64,000 nt of DNA, from NCBI RefSeq assembly GCF_900113005.1, contig NZ_FONW01000009.1, positions 124,001 through 188,000 of the forward strand, written 5' to 3'. Position 1 is the stretch's first letter; each line of letters starts with the position of its first letter. The position numbers were made by a program, and so were the translations under genes. The DNA is from Sunxiuqinia elliptica. GTDB taxonomy: Bacteria > Bacteroidota > Bacteroidia > Bacteroidales > Prolixibacteraceae. Positions 45,037 through 55,008 of the stretch are shown piece by piece. The notes beneath the pieces are model-generated. The model was not told the DNA's origin, did not search any database, and saw only the letters and a list, made by a program, of their open reading frames with translations.

Positions 45037-45860
45037 CATCAGCTTTTCTCTTAATGAATGGCCAATTTTATCCTGCCAACGAAAAGCTATTTTCAATCAA
45101 CTTGCTGGATCGTGTGTTCATGAGTGAACGCCTGCGCACTGTCCGCAATCAAATCCCCTTTTGGAACCAGCAACTTGAATTAGTTGAACTAAAATTGAAA
45201 ATTACCAACACCCCTCTTCCCTCTTTTCTGGAAAACCGAGGCAAAGAGCTGAAGCGACAAATCGAACGTCTTCTCGCTAAAAACAAACTATTTCGAAGTG
45301 CAATCATCCACCTTCACTTGTTGAAAGACACTCCCGAAATCGCTTACTTATTAGTTGCAGAACCTCTGGACATGACAAGCTATGAATTAAATACCAACGG
45401 GCTACGAGTATCGGTATTTGATAAGTTAACCAAATCCTTTTCGCCGCTGTCAGCCTTGGATACCGGCTCGCTTCCCTATTGGAAGCTTGCGACAACATAT
45501 GCCTCCGTCCAGCAGCAAGATGAGCTATTATTAGTCAATGAGCAGCAGAGTATTTTAGAGGCTCCATACAAATCCATTTACCTGATTAAAGACAAGCAAA
45601 TAATCACCCCTGCCCCAGAGAGTGGCGCATATATGGATATTAGCCGGGATACCATCGACAAGGCATGTCAGCGTTTTAACTTCACACTTAAGCTGATAAC
45701 AAAACTCACCGAAAAGGAGCTTTTGCAAGCTGATGAATTCTTTTTAGCGAATGCCGTTCAAGGGATTGAATGGGTTAAAGCTTTTAAACAAAAACGTTAC
45801 TTCAATAAAAAAACCAAACTGATTCTTCAGGAATTTAACCGACTACTTTTGACAGCATAA
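45033..45860 (+). CDS. Class IV aminotransferase-family protein
   Basis: A 275-residue PLP fold-type IV protein. The candidate Schiff-base lysine is K151 (PYWKLATTY) and the conserved glutamate is E176. The sequence is most like the aminodeoxychorismate lyase branch, but the usual substrate-side HLERL pattern is not clear (QQLELVELKL instead), so PabC activity is uncertain. It is translationally coupled to the gmhB-like gene by a 4-bp overlap and ends the holA operon. Confidence 0.72.
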   Translation: MTSAFLLMNGQFYPANEKLFSINLLDRVFMSERLRTVRNQIPFWNQQLELVELKLKITNTPLPSFLENRGKELKRQIERLLAKNKLFRSAIIHLHLLKDTPEIAYLLVAEPLDMTSYELNTNGLRVSVFDKLTKSFSPLSALDTGSLPYWKLATTYASVQQQDELLLVNEQQSILEAPYKSIYLIKDKQIITPAPESGAYMDISRDTIDKACQRFNFTLKLITKLTEKELLQADEFFLANAVQGIEWVKAFKQKRYFNKKTKLILQEFNRLLLTA

Positions 45861-45915
45861 AAAAATGCACTCTCAACCATCAAAAAGTACAAACAACAAG
45901 AAAACAATAGGAAAA

Positions 45916-46509
45916 TTAGTTTAGAGAAGGATTTTCGGGAAAGTGCTCCCACAAAGAATATTTGCCTCCTATTTCACGAACGGCTTCAACCCACATCGTT
46001 GTCGTCTTTCGGTCAACCATCACCAACTCTTCCTCAATCTCAGAAACCAACCAGGAATTTTCACCAATCTCTTCCTCTAGCTGGCCATTGTCCCAACCAG
46101 AATATCCCAAGAAAAACCGAATCTGTCCTGGCAAAATTAAACCTTCACGAATTAAGCGTTTAACCTCTTCAAAATCTCCTCCCCAATAGATATTATCTTT
46201 CACATGAATACTTCCGGGAATCAGTTTCCCAAGCGAATGAATAAAGTAAATGGTATCAGTACTCACGGGGCCTCCAATATATACTTCAGCCTCAAACTCC
46301 GGGAAATCGCCAAGAATTTCATTGACAGGATAATCAATCTTTTTATTCAAAATAAAACCAATCGCACCTTTGTCGCTATGAGCCACTAACAGAATGATTG
46401 CCCGGTTAAAATAGCTTCCCGGCAAAAATGGCTCAGCGATCAAAATACGCCCTTTTGAGGGTGCAACATGATTCGTCTCTATTTTAAATAAATTGATATT
46501 CAAGTTCAT
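45916..46509 (-). CDS. YqgE/AlgH family protein
   Basis: A 197-residue protein with the family pattern: GRILIAEPFLPGSYFNRAIILL near the N-terminus, GAIGFILNK, VYIGGPVSTDTIYFIHS and FFLGYSGWDNGQLEEEI. The biochemical function is not established; in some Proteobacteria AlgH affects exopolysaccharide regulation. It is convergent with the aminotransferase gene, with 55 bp between stops. Confidence 0.92.
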   Translation of the reverse strand: MNLNINLFKIETNHVAPSKGRILIAEPFLPGSYFNRAIILLVAHSDKGAIGFILNKKIDYPVNEILGDFPEFEAEVYIGGPVSTDTIYFIHSLGKLIPGSIHVKDNIYWGGDFEEVKRLIREGLILPGQIRFFLGYSGWDNGQLEEEIGENSWLVSEIEEELVMVDRKTTTMWVEAVREIGGKYSLWEHFPENPSLN

Positions 46510-46660
46510 AATACGTTAGAATTCTCTATCAATTTAGGAAAAAACAAACATTAATCAAATACGTTTTTTCCCTTGTAACAAAAATTTGACAATTTTTCAC
46601 AAATCAATTTAGGTCAATAATACGAAGAATTTGAGAGATAGTAATCATAAAAAAAACGAA

Positions 46661-46963
46661 TTAGTCTTCTTCAACAATCAAGTAAACATCTTCGTTTTCC
46701 TTTTTCATCAGGAATTCTTCCCGGGCAAATTTCTCCAGGTTGGTTAGGTTAGTTCGAAGTTCTTGAATTTTTCGTTTATCCGAAACAATTTTATTACGCA
46801 ATAACACTTCTTGCTTTGCAAGCTGCTCCAGTTTATTTATATTTTGAAAATGTTGCAGTAAACTGTGCTCATCAAAAAAACCAACCCAAAATACGAACAA
46901 AGCAATAACAACTCCGTATTTCGTTCTCAGTTTACTCCACAAAAGTGACCACAATTTCCCCAT
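46661..46963 (-). CDS. Septum formation initiator (FtsB/DivIC-like)
   Basis: A 100-residue protein with one membrane helix (about 17-33) followed by a coiled coil with KLEQLAKQEVLLRNKI and LRTNLTNLEKFAREEF, the last matching the family's C-terminal consensus. It acts in the divisome with FtsL and FtsQ. It has its own candidate promoter in the spacer to the dehydrogenase gene. Confidence 0.87.
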   Translation of the reverse strand: MGKLWSLLWSKLRTKYGVVIALFVFWVGFFDEHSLLQHFQNINKLEQLAKQEVLLRNKIVSDKRKIQELRTNLTNLEKFAREEFLMKKENEDVYLIVEED

Positions 46964-46985
46964 TTAGTTTCGGATTTAATACCAA

Positions 46986-46993
46986 CAAAAGTA
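46986..46993 (-). promoter_or_regulatory. Candidate -7 box for divIC
   Basis: On the minus strand TACTTTTG fits the TAnnTTTG consensus, about 23 bases before the divIC start and just after the upstream terminator. No clear -33 element is seen. Confidence 0.4.
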
Positions 46994-47007
46994 AACGATA
47001 TTCAGGC

Positions 47008-47047
47008 AAAAAAAAAGGAGATGAATAAATTCACCTCCTATTTTTTT
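47008..47047. terminator. Terminator after P5C dehydrogenase
   Basis: Stem of 5 + 4 bp with one mismatch (47016-47025 with 47030-47039), with long T/A runs on both sides: nine T on the minus strand and seven on the plus strand. It isolates the dehydrogenase gene from divIC. Confidence 0.7.
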
Positions 47048-47059
47048 ATAAGTTATTCC

Positions 47060-48697
47060 TTACTCGTTATCCGGTAAAAAGTTTGGATACATATAATCGT
47101 GAGGCGGAACAAAGTTCTCTTTTATAGTTCGAATCGAAGTCCAACGTAAGAAGTTGAAAACAGATCCGGCTTTATCATCCGTGCCTGATCCACGAGCTCC
47201 ACCAAAGGGTTGTTGTCCAACAACAGCTCCTGTTGGCTTATCATTGATATAGAAGTTACCTGCCGAATTCTCCAGGCGTTTTGTAATCTTCTCGATATTG
47301 TAACGATCCTGAGACATAACCGCCCCCGTCAATGCATAAATTGACGTGTTATCCAAAATCGTCAAAGTTTCATCAAGCTTATTGTCCTCATATACATAAA
47401 CCGTTAACACCGGACCAAACAGTTCTTCAACCATGGTTGCATAATCTGGCTTTTTAGCTTGAATGACGGTTGGCTCAATAAAATAGCCCACTGATTTATC
47501 ATGATTTCCACCAAAGATAACCTCAGCATCTGCATCTTCTTTGGCACGATCAATAAATCCGGCCAACTTATCGAATGAAGCTTCATCGATTACCGCGTTA
47601 ACAAAGTTGGTGAAATCCTCTGGTGGTCCCATCTTCACAGAGGACAACGCCTTACCTACCCGCTTTTTAACATCTGCCCAAATACTCTTAGGCACATAGC
47701 AGCGAGAAGCAGCCGAGCATTTTTGTCCTTGATATTCGAAAGCTCCACGAACCATTGCAATAGCCAAAGCTTGACGATCAACCGTGTTATCTGCAAAGAT
47801 GAAATCTTTACCACCAGTTTCGCCAACAATGCGCGGATAAGACTTGTATTTATAAATATTTTCTCCAATTGTTTTCCAAATTCCCTGGAACACTCCGGTA
47901 GACCCTGTAAAGTGAATACCCGCAAACTCAGGATGCTCAAACACCACTTTCGCGGCTGTTGGACCGGAAACGTAAACCAAGTTGATCACGCCATCAGGCA
48001 ATCCAGCTTCCTTGAAAAGCTCCATGATTACGGCTGCCGAGTAAACAGCTGTTTTTGAAGGTTTCCAAACGGCAACATTCCCCATCATTGCCGGGGCTGC
48101 AGGTAGGTTTCCTGCAATCGACGTAAAGTTGAAAGGGGTTAAAGCAAACACAAAACCTTCCAATGGGCGGAATTCATTGTAGTTCCAAATACCAGGAGCT
48201 GATTCTGGTTGCATTTTATAGATGTCCGTCATGCATTTTACACCAAAACGGAAAAAGTCAGCCATCTCACAAGCGGCATCAATTTCTGCCTGGAAAGCAT
48301 TCTTTGACTGCCCCAGCATGGTCGCTGCATTGATCTTATCGCGATATGGTCCAGCCAAAAGATCTGCTGCTTTCAAGAAAATTGAAGCCCGATGTTGCCA
48401 GCCCATGGCAGCCCACTGCTCACGAGCATCCAATGCCGAATCAATCGCCATCTGCACATGCGACTCATCTCCCTGATAATAATGACCAAGGGTATGCTTT
48501 ATTTCATGAGGGGGAGCAATCCGAATACGACGGTCTGTTGTTACTTCTTTCCCACCAATAATCATTGGTAACTCCACTTCCTTACTACGAAGCTCTGCTA
48601 ATTTTGCTTTCAGCGAAGCACGCTCCGGCGATCCGGGCGCATAACTCTTAACCGGTTCATTCTTAGCTACCGGCACATTAAAAAAACCTTTAGGCAT
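47060..48697 (-). CDS. pruA: L-glutamate gamma-semialdehyde (P5C) dehydrogenase
   Basis: A 545-residue aldehyde dehydrogenase. The catalytic Cys327 lies in GQKCSAASR and the general-base Glu293 in GETGGKD; the fold signatures TPFNFTSI and GSTGVFQGIW also match the stand-alone P5C dehydrogenase type (about 540 residues). It oxidises glutamate semialdehyde from proline breakdown to glutamate with NAD. No proline dehydrogenase gene is adjacent. A CAAAACTA reverse -7 box lies at 48736-48743. Confidence 0.93.
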   Translation of the reverse strand: MPKGFFNVPVAKNEPVKSYAPGSPERASLKAKLAELRSKEVELPMIIGGKEVTTDRRIRIAPPHEIKHTLGHYYQGDESHVQMAIDSALDAREQWAAMGWQHRASIFLKAADLLAGPYRDKINAATMLGQSKNAFQAEIDAACEMADFFRFGVKCMTDIYKMQPESAPGIWNYNEFRPLEGFVFALTPFNFTSIAGNLPAAPAMMGNVAVWKPSKTAVYSAAVIMELFKEAGLPDGVINLVYVSGPTAAKVVFEHPEFAGIHFTGSTGVFQGIWKTIGENIYKYKSYPRIVGETGGKDFIFADNTVDRQALAIAMVRGAFEYQGQKCSAASRCYVPKSIWADVKKRVGKALSSVKMGPPEDFTNFVNAVIDEASFDKLAGFIDRAKEDADAEVIFGGNHDKSVGYFIEPTVIQAKKPDYATMVEELFGPVLTVYVYEDNKLDETLTILDNTSIYALTGAVMSQDRYNIEKITKRLENSAGNFYINDKPTGAVVGQQPFGGARGSGTDDKAGSVFNFLRWTSIRTIKENFVPPHDYMYPNFLPDNE

Positions 48698-48876
48698 AAT
48701 AAATTAGTTTTATTTTTTTCGATTCCCGTTTGTAACAAAACTAGAGAATCAGAAACAGCTTTTTACTAATAAATATCAGTTTTGAAAAAAGAGAAAAACT
48801 AAGTCTGCCATAAAATTCATTCCCTCTTAAAAATTACTATATTTAGTGCGATTTTAAATGACTCAGAGTTTTTTTC

Positions 48877-50967
48877 ATGCTAAAATCAGTCTATCAATTT
48901 ATCACCAAACCCTATCTTCTTGATTCAAGTGAAGATAAACGAAAAATCGTCGGACTTCATGTGATTTTATTCCTTGGGTTGGTCTACGCTTTGGCTGATT
49001 TCACAGTATCAATAACGGGGTATAACCTGAACGAATGCATTCCGGCTAACGTTTCAATGATCACAATTTGCTTAATTGGGCTGTATTGTTTACGAATTGG
49101 GCGCCCCTCAATAGCCGTTAATACTTTTTTTCTGATACCATTTGTTATCTACTTTTACTTTATCTCGTCTCAATATTCCGTTTTTCCAATAAAAAGTTCG
49201 ATACCTTATACGGTGTGGTTTTTAGTTCCCAGTTTTCTGTTTATCCTTCTGTTTAGCAAAAAAAGTGCTCAGAAACTTGCTATCTACTACGGGATCAGCC
49301 TTATTGCTGTTGCTTTCCACCTATATAAAGCAACCCGGCTGGGCGAAGCAACCGGACTCTATTGGCCAACACAGGAACTTATTTTAAACCCATTGGTTAT
49401 TATCTCACTGGCATTTGCAGCAACCTTTTTAGTTGCCGTTAATTTTGAACTCAACATCAAAGAACTGCGAATCAAAACAGAAGCGACCGATGCTCAAATC
49501 AACAAAACGGTAAAATCATTTCAGCAAGGAATCTTGCACATGCAAATTGAGCGCGACGAAATGAATAACGCCGTAGGCCTGCAAATCAGAAAAACCAATC
49601 CAGCATTTCAGAAGATGTTTAAAGTGAATGCCCGAGAGCTACACAATATTGAAGCAGATGTTGTTTTTCCGAAGGTTTTCAGAAACTCTTTTGACTGGAA
49701 TAACCATTTTTTACACAAAAAAGGGAGGCGAGCAACCGAAATTCATGTCGAGCACCTGGAAAAATGGGTTGAAGTTTATACCCTCACTCCGAGTCCTGAC
49801 CAAATTACGGCTATTTTTTACGATCGTACTTCTTGTAATCAAACGATCACTTCGCTTGAAGAAAGCCGAAAACGATATAAAGTTTTACTCGAAGCAATTC
49901 CTGACATCTTCTTCATCATCGATAAAGATGGAACATACATGGACTTTGTCATCAAGGAATCAGAAATGGTTCAAATCAATGCAGATGATATTATCGGGAA
50001 CTCCATTTTCGAGGTTGGATTTTCGGAAAAAATGTCCCGGAAAATTTTTCAGTGTATCCAGGATGCCATCCATCGTGACACCATCGAAACAATTGAGTAT
50101 GCGCTAGAAGTTGAAAAAGGAACAGCGATGTTTGAAATGCGGATCGCCCGGCTGGATGATCATTCCGTGATTTCAATTGCCCGCGATATCACCAAGCGAA
50201 AGGTTGCCGAAATTCGTTTAGAGGAAGCCAAGCAAAAAGCAGAAGAGGCTGACCAACTCAAATCAGCTTTCCTAGCCAATATTTCTCATGAGATACGGAC
50301 TCCTATGAATGCCATCATCGGTTTTTCAAAAATGATTGGCTCGCCCGATTTTGACATTGAAGAGAAAAACCGCTTTATCGATATCATCATCAGCAATGGT
50401 AAATTACTGATGGAAATGATCAACGACATGATTAGCTTGTCTAAGATTGAAAGCAACCAAGTAACGGTAAAAGAAAGCTTTTGCAAGGTCAACGATCTAA
50501 TGGTTGAACTCTATCGGGAATATAGCTTTGACCTAACTTCCAAACCCATCAGGCTAAAACTCAGCAACCAAAATGCCAACCCAAAATTTGGAGTAACAAC
50601 AGATCCATTCCTTCTCAATGAAATTCTGAAAAAGTTGTTGGACAATGCTGTAAAGTTCACCAACGAAGGCGAGATTGAGTTTGGGTACCGCATGGAAGGG
50701 AAAGATAAGCTTCAGTTTTTTGTCAATGACACAGGTATCGGAATTGATGAAGAGCAGATTAAGCGAATTTTTGAGCGCTTCCACCAGATTGACAATAAAA
50801 CCACTCGCAAGTACGAAGGTACCGGACTTGGCTTAGCCATTGCGCAACACTACACTAAATTGCTTGGCGGTGAAATAAAAGTCAAATCAGAAATTGACCG
50901 TGGCTCGGAATTTACCTTTAGCGTGCCCTTCAAAAATGGCGATGGACTACTGCAAATTGTTCGTTAA
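48877..50967 (+). CDS. Membrane histidine kinase with PAS domains
   Basis: A 696-residue sensor kinase. The N-terminal 25-190 holds about six membrane helices, followed by a short coiled coil, a PAS-like region (about 215-315), a second PAS (about 330-440), HisKA with His471 (SHEIRTP) and HATPase with N590 (LLDNAVKFT), DTGIGI and GTGLGLAI. There is no receiver domain and no adjacent response regulator. The signal is unknown. Its stop overlaps the convergent plug-protein stop by 4 bp. Confidence 0.9.
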   Translation: MLKSVYQFITKPYLLDSSEDKRKIVGLHVILFLGLVYALADFTVSITGYNLNECIPANVSMITICLIGLYCLRIGRPSIAVNTFFLIPFVIYFYFISSQYSVFPIKSSIPYTVWFLVPSFLFILLFSKKSAQKLAIYYGISLIAVAFHLYKATRLGEATGLYWPTQELILNPLVIISLAFAATFLVAVNFELNIKELRIKTEATDAQINKTVKSFQQGILHMQIERDEMNNAVGLQIRKTNPAFQKMFKVNARELHNIEADVVFPKVFRNSFDWNNHFLHKKGRRATEIHVEHLEKWVEVYTLTPSPDQITAIFYDRTSCNQTITSLEESRKRYKVLLEAIPDIFFIIDKDGTYMDFVIKESEMVQINADDIIGNSIFEVGFSEKMSRKIFQCIQDAIHRDTIETIEYALEVEKGTAMFEMRIARLDDHSVISIARDITKRKVAEIRLEEAKQKAEEADQLKSAFLANISHEIRTPMNAIIGFSKMIGSPDFDIEEKNRFIDIIISNGKLLMEMINDMISLSKIESNQVTVKESFCKVNDLMVELYREYSFDLTSKPIRLKLSNQNANPKFGVTTDPFLLNEILKKLLDNAVKFTNEGEIEFGYRMEGKDKLQFFVNDTGIGIDEEQIKRIFERFHQIDNKTTRKYEGTGLGLAIAQHYTKLLGGEIKVKSEIDRGSEFTFSVPFKNGDGLLQIVR

Positions 50968-52256
50968 AAATCGGCTCTTAAAACCTGAAACCCGACTAAG
51001 CGATCATAGCGATCTGACATACCCCTGAAATAAACAAAAATCTGGTACTCATTTTCTGTTTCGTAATGACTTCCTTCCAAAGCCGCAGCATCTGCTGTTT
51101 TTGAACCGGAGGGGACATACACATACTGGTAATTGTAATAACCTTGCTTCAGCAGCATCGTCAACTCATAGGTTGCCTGTTCATAATTCCAGGTCATCTC
51201 ATTACTCTTGTTAGCATTCCAGCCTGTAAGTTCCCCAAACACATTCACAGTTCCCCCTACCAGTTGCGCTTCCAAAGGCAAAGAGAAATGCACAAAAAAG
51301 TAATCACACTCGGTATCGTAATCATCCACCGGGTCCTGACTTTCAACAACAAAAGCCCCATTCATTTCTTTATAATCGTAGTACTTTTGGTTAGCCCTAA
51401 CTTCGTCTGCCATTAAAGTTACATGGTAGTATGGCCGATGAAAAGTTGTTGCTAACACATTCTCTCCATTATAACGTCGAGTTCGAATATCAAAATAGCG
51501 AAACTCATTTCCCCCCTGAAAGACATTCTCCTTATCGTAATCGTAGACCAACTCTTTATCACGAATAAAAAGAGGCTTCAGTCCCCGAATCGCATTATCC
51601 CATCTCCGATTCTGCATAATCACGACTTTTACCTCATCGTGCGGATTAAGAATATCTAAATTGTCATGATAAATGGTAAAATCCACTTCCTGGTTATCGC
51701 CTTTAAACGGATCATAAGTTGCCCGCTTCACAACACCCTTCACTTCAACCCGAGGTTCCAACACCTGAAAACGGCGTGTAAGCACCAAGTCCTCTTTATC
51801 ATCGCCGGCATAAACCACCAGCACATAGTTTCCTGATCTGGTAGGCCGTACTTTGTCGTTTGGAATCGGAATCAGGTAATTGATATATGTCATTGTTGTG
51901 TTGAAACTTGGCGCATAATCATCCACCGGATTATCAAAAAAACCATCCAGATACTCACTTTGCAGAATGAATGATTCATTCCAATCAGCATCACAGTGAA
52001 TCAGGGTGTAGGAATAATTTTTTGTTTCACCAGACAAATCATCGAACTTAAAAACCAAACGCTCGTCAGTACCAAGCTCATAAATGGGGTAGCTTAACTC
52101 AAACCCCTCGCGAAAAGCTTGCACTGATTTAATTTCTTCTTTGAAAACGGCATCCTGATAATGATAATTGCTTTCATCCTGCGCCAGGGAATTTAATGTA
52201 AAAATAACGCAGGAAATTAAGATCATTATGTATAATTTAATGGTCATTTGTCTCAT
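50964..52256 (-). CDS. Type IX secretion system plug protein (DUF5103)
   Basis: A 430-residue protein from the ATG at 52256 (a TTG one codon upstream is rejected; an ATG four codons on is possible). A signal peptide ends near AQDES. The body matches the DUF5103 family now called the T9SS plug: beta-rich, with LVFKFDDLSGE, TLIHCDADWNES and DYFFVHFSLPLEAQLVGG. In Flavobacteria the plug closes the SprA translocon pore when PorV is absent. Its presence implies a T9SS elsewhere in the genome. Confidence 0.87.
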   Translation of the reverse strand: MRQMTIKLYIMILISCVIFTLNSLAQDESNYHYQDAVFKEEIKSVQAFREGFELSYPIYELGTDERLVFKFDDLSGETKNYSYTLIHCDADWNESFILQSEYLDGFFDNPVDDYAPSFNTTMTYINYLIPIPNDKVRPTRSGNYVLVVYAGDDKEDLVLTRRFQVLEPRVEVKGVVKRATYDPFKGDNQEVDFTIYHDNLDILNPHDEVKVVIMQNRRWDNAIRGLKPLFIRDKELVYDYDKENVFQGGNEFRYFDIRTRRYNGENVLATTFHRPYYHVTLMADEVRANQKYYDYKEMNGAFVVESQDPVDDYDTECDYFFVHFSLPLEAQLVGGTVNVFGELTGWNANKSNEMTWNYEQATYELTMLLKQGYYNYQYVYVPSGSKTADAAALEGSHYETENEYQIFVYFRGMSDRYDRLVGFQVLRADF

Positions 52257-52378
52257 CAATTTCGTCTTGGATTAAACAAACTTGGCAAGGAGCTATCAAA
52301 AACATTCAGTTCTTCTAAAACAGGGTTCAACCAAACATATTCAGATAGTTCAATTCGTGTAAGTTTATACAACAAAGA

Positions 52379-52409
52379 TTGCGAAAAGTTTTTTAAATAT
52401 GTACTTTTG
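52379..52409 (+). promoter_or_regulatory. Promoter of the nqr operon
   Basis: A TTG -33 element (52379-52381) and a TACTTTTG -7 box (52402-52409) are 20 bp apart, the same spacing as for the GH2 promoter. The predicted leader before nqrA is about 28 nt. Confidence 0.7.
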
Positions 52410-52443
52410 CCACCTTAAATAATAACTACAACAAGGGATTACA

Positions 52444-53796
52444 ATGTCAAAGCATTTTAAATTGAAACGCGGATTAAATATCCGGTTGAAAGGAGCTGCC
52501 GAAGCGGTTCTGGAGGATGCTCCCGCACCGAAATCAGTGGCCATAAAACCAACTGATTTTCCAGGCTTAACTCCTAAATTAAGTGTGAAAGCTGATGCCC
52601 AGGTCAAAGTTGGTGATGCCCTCTTTTTCGACAAGTACAATCCTGAAATTTTATTCACCTCACCGGTTAGCGGAACAGTAAAAGCAGTGAACCGTGGTGA
52701 GCGCCGTAAAATCTTGGAGATTGTTGTTGAGCCCAATGGAACAAACGAGCAGGCAGAATTCACCAAGGCTGATCCATCGTCACTCTCTCGAGAAGAGATC
52801 CGTGATCAACTTCTTAAAAGTGGTTTATGGCCATTTTTCAAACAACGTCCGTATGGCGTTTTGGCAAAACCAACCGATGTTCCAACTAACATTGTTATTT
52901 CTGCATTTGACTCGGCTCCACTAGCTCCCGATTACGACTTCTTGTTTTCGAAAGAGCAAAGTGCACTACAAACCGGTATCGATGCAATCAGCAAGTTAAC
53001 TGATGGGAAAGTTTATCTCGGAGTTGCTCCGAACCAAAGTTCGGGTGTTTTTGCCGCTCTAAAAAAGGTCGAAACCAACACCTTTGATGGTCCTCACCCA
53101 GCAGGGAATGCAGGGGTCCAGATCAGCAAAGTTTGCCCAATTGGAAAAGGAACAGTCGTGTGGACCATTAATCCACAAGCTCTTGTTTACATTGGTCGTT
53201 TATTTCAAACCGGCAAACTGGACATGAGCAAAACCATTGCTTTGACAGGTTCTGAAGTAAAAGCTCCGAAATACTATAAGACAGTTCATGGGGCAAAGTT
53301 GGATTCGCTTACCAAAGGGAAAACGACAGAAGCTACCAAAGAACGAATCATCAGCGGTAATGTTCTGACAGGAACTAAAGTTGACACAGACAACTACCTG
53401 GGATATTTTGATCAACAACTGACCGTTATTCCTGAAGGTGATGATTACGAGTTTATGGGATGGGCTGCTCCTGGTGTCGATAAATATTCGGCCAGCAAAG
53501 CATTCTTTTCCAAATTATTCCCGAAAAAAGAATATGTACTGAATGCCAACATGCATGGAGGCGAACGCGCATTTGTCCTTTCCGGGCAATATGAAAAATT
53601 CCTTCCAATGGACATTCTTCCAGTACACCTATTAAAAGCCATTTTGGTTAATGACATCGATAAGATGGAGCAACTTGGTATATACGAAATCGTGGAAGAA
53701 GACTTGGCATTGTGTGAATATGCTTGTACTTCAAAAATTAAAGTACAAGACATTCTACGACAAGGAATAAACTCGATGATTAAAGAATTGGGATAA
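52444..53796 (+). CDS. nqrA: Na+-translocating NADH:quinone reductase subunit A
   Basis: A 450-residue soluble-type subunit with the N-terminal barrel-sandwich stretch LKRGLNIRLKGAAE, the GDALFFDK segment and KVCPIGKGTVVW. It is the cytoplasmic NqrA that contributes to quinone binding. First gene of a six-gene operon; nqrB follows after 35 bp. Confidence 0.95.
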   Translation: MSKHFKLKRGLNIRLKGAAEAVLEDAPAPKSVAIKPTDFPGLTPKLSVKADAQVKVGDALFFDKYNPEILFTSPVSGTVKAVNRGERRKILEIVVEPNGTNEQAEFTKADPSSLSREEIRDQLLKSGLWPFFKQRPYGVLAKPTDVPTNIVISAFDSAPLAPDYDFLFSKEQSALQTGIDAISKLTDGKVYLGVAPNQSSGVFAALKKVETNTFDGPHPAGNAGVQISKVCPIGKGTVVWTINPQALVYIGRLFQTGKLDMSKTIALTGSEVKAPKYYKTVHGAKLDSLTKGKTTEATKERIISGNVLTGTKVDTDNYLGYFDQQLTVIPEGDDYEFMGWAAPGVDKYSASKAFFSKLFPKKEYVLNANMHGGERAFVLSGQYEKFLPMDILPVHLLKAILVNDIDKMEQLGIYEIVEEDLALCEYACTSKIKVQDILRQGINSMIKELG

Positions 53797-53831
53797 CCAA
53801 AATTGTTGCTTGAAACAAAATAGATAATTCA

Positions 53832-54989
53832 ATGAAAGCGTTAAGAAACTTTTTTGAAAAAACGAAACCACACGTGCAGAAAGGAGCCAAGTATCATTGG
53901 CTGCATTCAACTCACGATGCTTTCTTCACATTGGCCTTCGTTCAGAAAGATACATCCAAATCAGGGACTCATGTTCATGATTACATTGATTTGAAAAGAA
54001 CCATGGGAATGGTGGTTCTTGCTCTTGTTCCCGCTCTGCTTATGGGAATGTACAACATCGGCTACCAACATTTTGGTGCACTGGGACAACTTGATACCGC
54101 AGGATTTTTCGACCTGTTCCTTTTTGGACTCTTGAAAGTATTGCCTGTTATTATTGTTTCCTATGTTGTTGGTTTAGGGATTGAATTTCTCTTTGCCCAG
54201 CTGCGTGGTCACGAAGTAAATGAGGGATTCCTCGTTTCCGGAATTTTAATTCCCATGGTCATGCCAATCAATACGCCACTATGGATGATTGGAGTTGCCA
54301 CTGCCTTTGCCGTTATTTTTGGTAAAGAGGTATTTGGTGGAACCGGGATGAATATCTGGAACCCGGCGTTGATCGCACGGGCCTTCTTATTCTTCGCCTA
54401 TCCAGCTCAAATGTCTGGTGATTCAGTATGGATTTCAGCTAGCGGTATCGAATCGATGGCTGATGGATTTACAGGTGCTACCCCAATGGCACAAGCCGTT
54501 CTGGGAGAAACCAACCTGGATGCTTGGCATGCCTTCATCGGCTTAATTCCTGGCTCCATTGGAGAAACATCAACATTGGCCATTCTAATTGGTGCTGCAA
54601 TTTTGATTATTACCGGCATTGGAAACTGGAAAATCATGTTATCAACCGTACTCGGTGGTGTATTCATGGGTATCCTGTTGAACATTTTTGCTGTTAATGC
54701 CTATATGGAAATGCCATTCTGGGAACACCTGATTATCGGAGGTTTTGCTTTCGGTGCTGTTTTCATGGCTACAGACCCGGTATCGGCTGCACAAACTGAA
54801 AAAGGTAAGTGGATTTACGGATTCCTGATTGGTGTACTAGCCATCTTGATTCGTGTAGTCAACCCAGCCTATCCTGAAGGAATGATGCTAGCCATCCTGC
54901 TGATGAATACTTTTGCACCACTGATTGACCACTACATCATTCAGGGAAATATCAAACGTCGTTTAAAACGAGTTCAACAGAGCGCTTAA
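53832..54989 (+). CDS. nqrB: Na+-translocating NADH:quinone reductase subunit B
   Basis: A 385-residue membrane subunit of about ten helices. The FMN attachment threonine is T217 in DGFTGATPM. Conserved glycine-rich helices such as KEVFGGTGMNIWNPAL are part of the quinone and sodium path. ApbE elsewhere in the genome should attach the flavin. It lies 19 bp before nqrC. Confidence 0.96.
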   Translation: MKALRNFFEKTKPHVQKGAKYHWLHSTHDAFFTLAFVQKDTSKSGTHVHDYIDLKRTMGMVVLALVPALLMGMYNIGYQHFGALGQLDTAGFFDLFLFGLLKVLPVIIVSYVVGLGIEFLFAQLRGHEVNEGFLVSGILIPMVMPINTPLWMIGVATAFAVIFGKEVFGGTGMNIWNPALIARAFLFFAYPAQMSGDSVWISASGIESMADGFTGATPMAQAVLGETNLDAWHAFIGLIPGSIGETSTLAILIGAAILIITGIGNWKIMLSTVLGGVFMGILLNIFAVNAYMEMPFWEHLIIGGFAFGAVFMATDPVSAAQTEKGKWIYGFLIGVLAILIRVVNPAYPEGMMLAILLMNTFAPLIDHYIIQGNIKRRLKRVQQSA

Positions 54990-55008
54990 TCCCTAAAAGA
55001 AAAAAGAA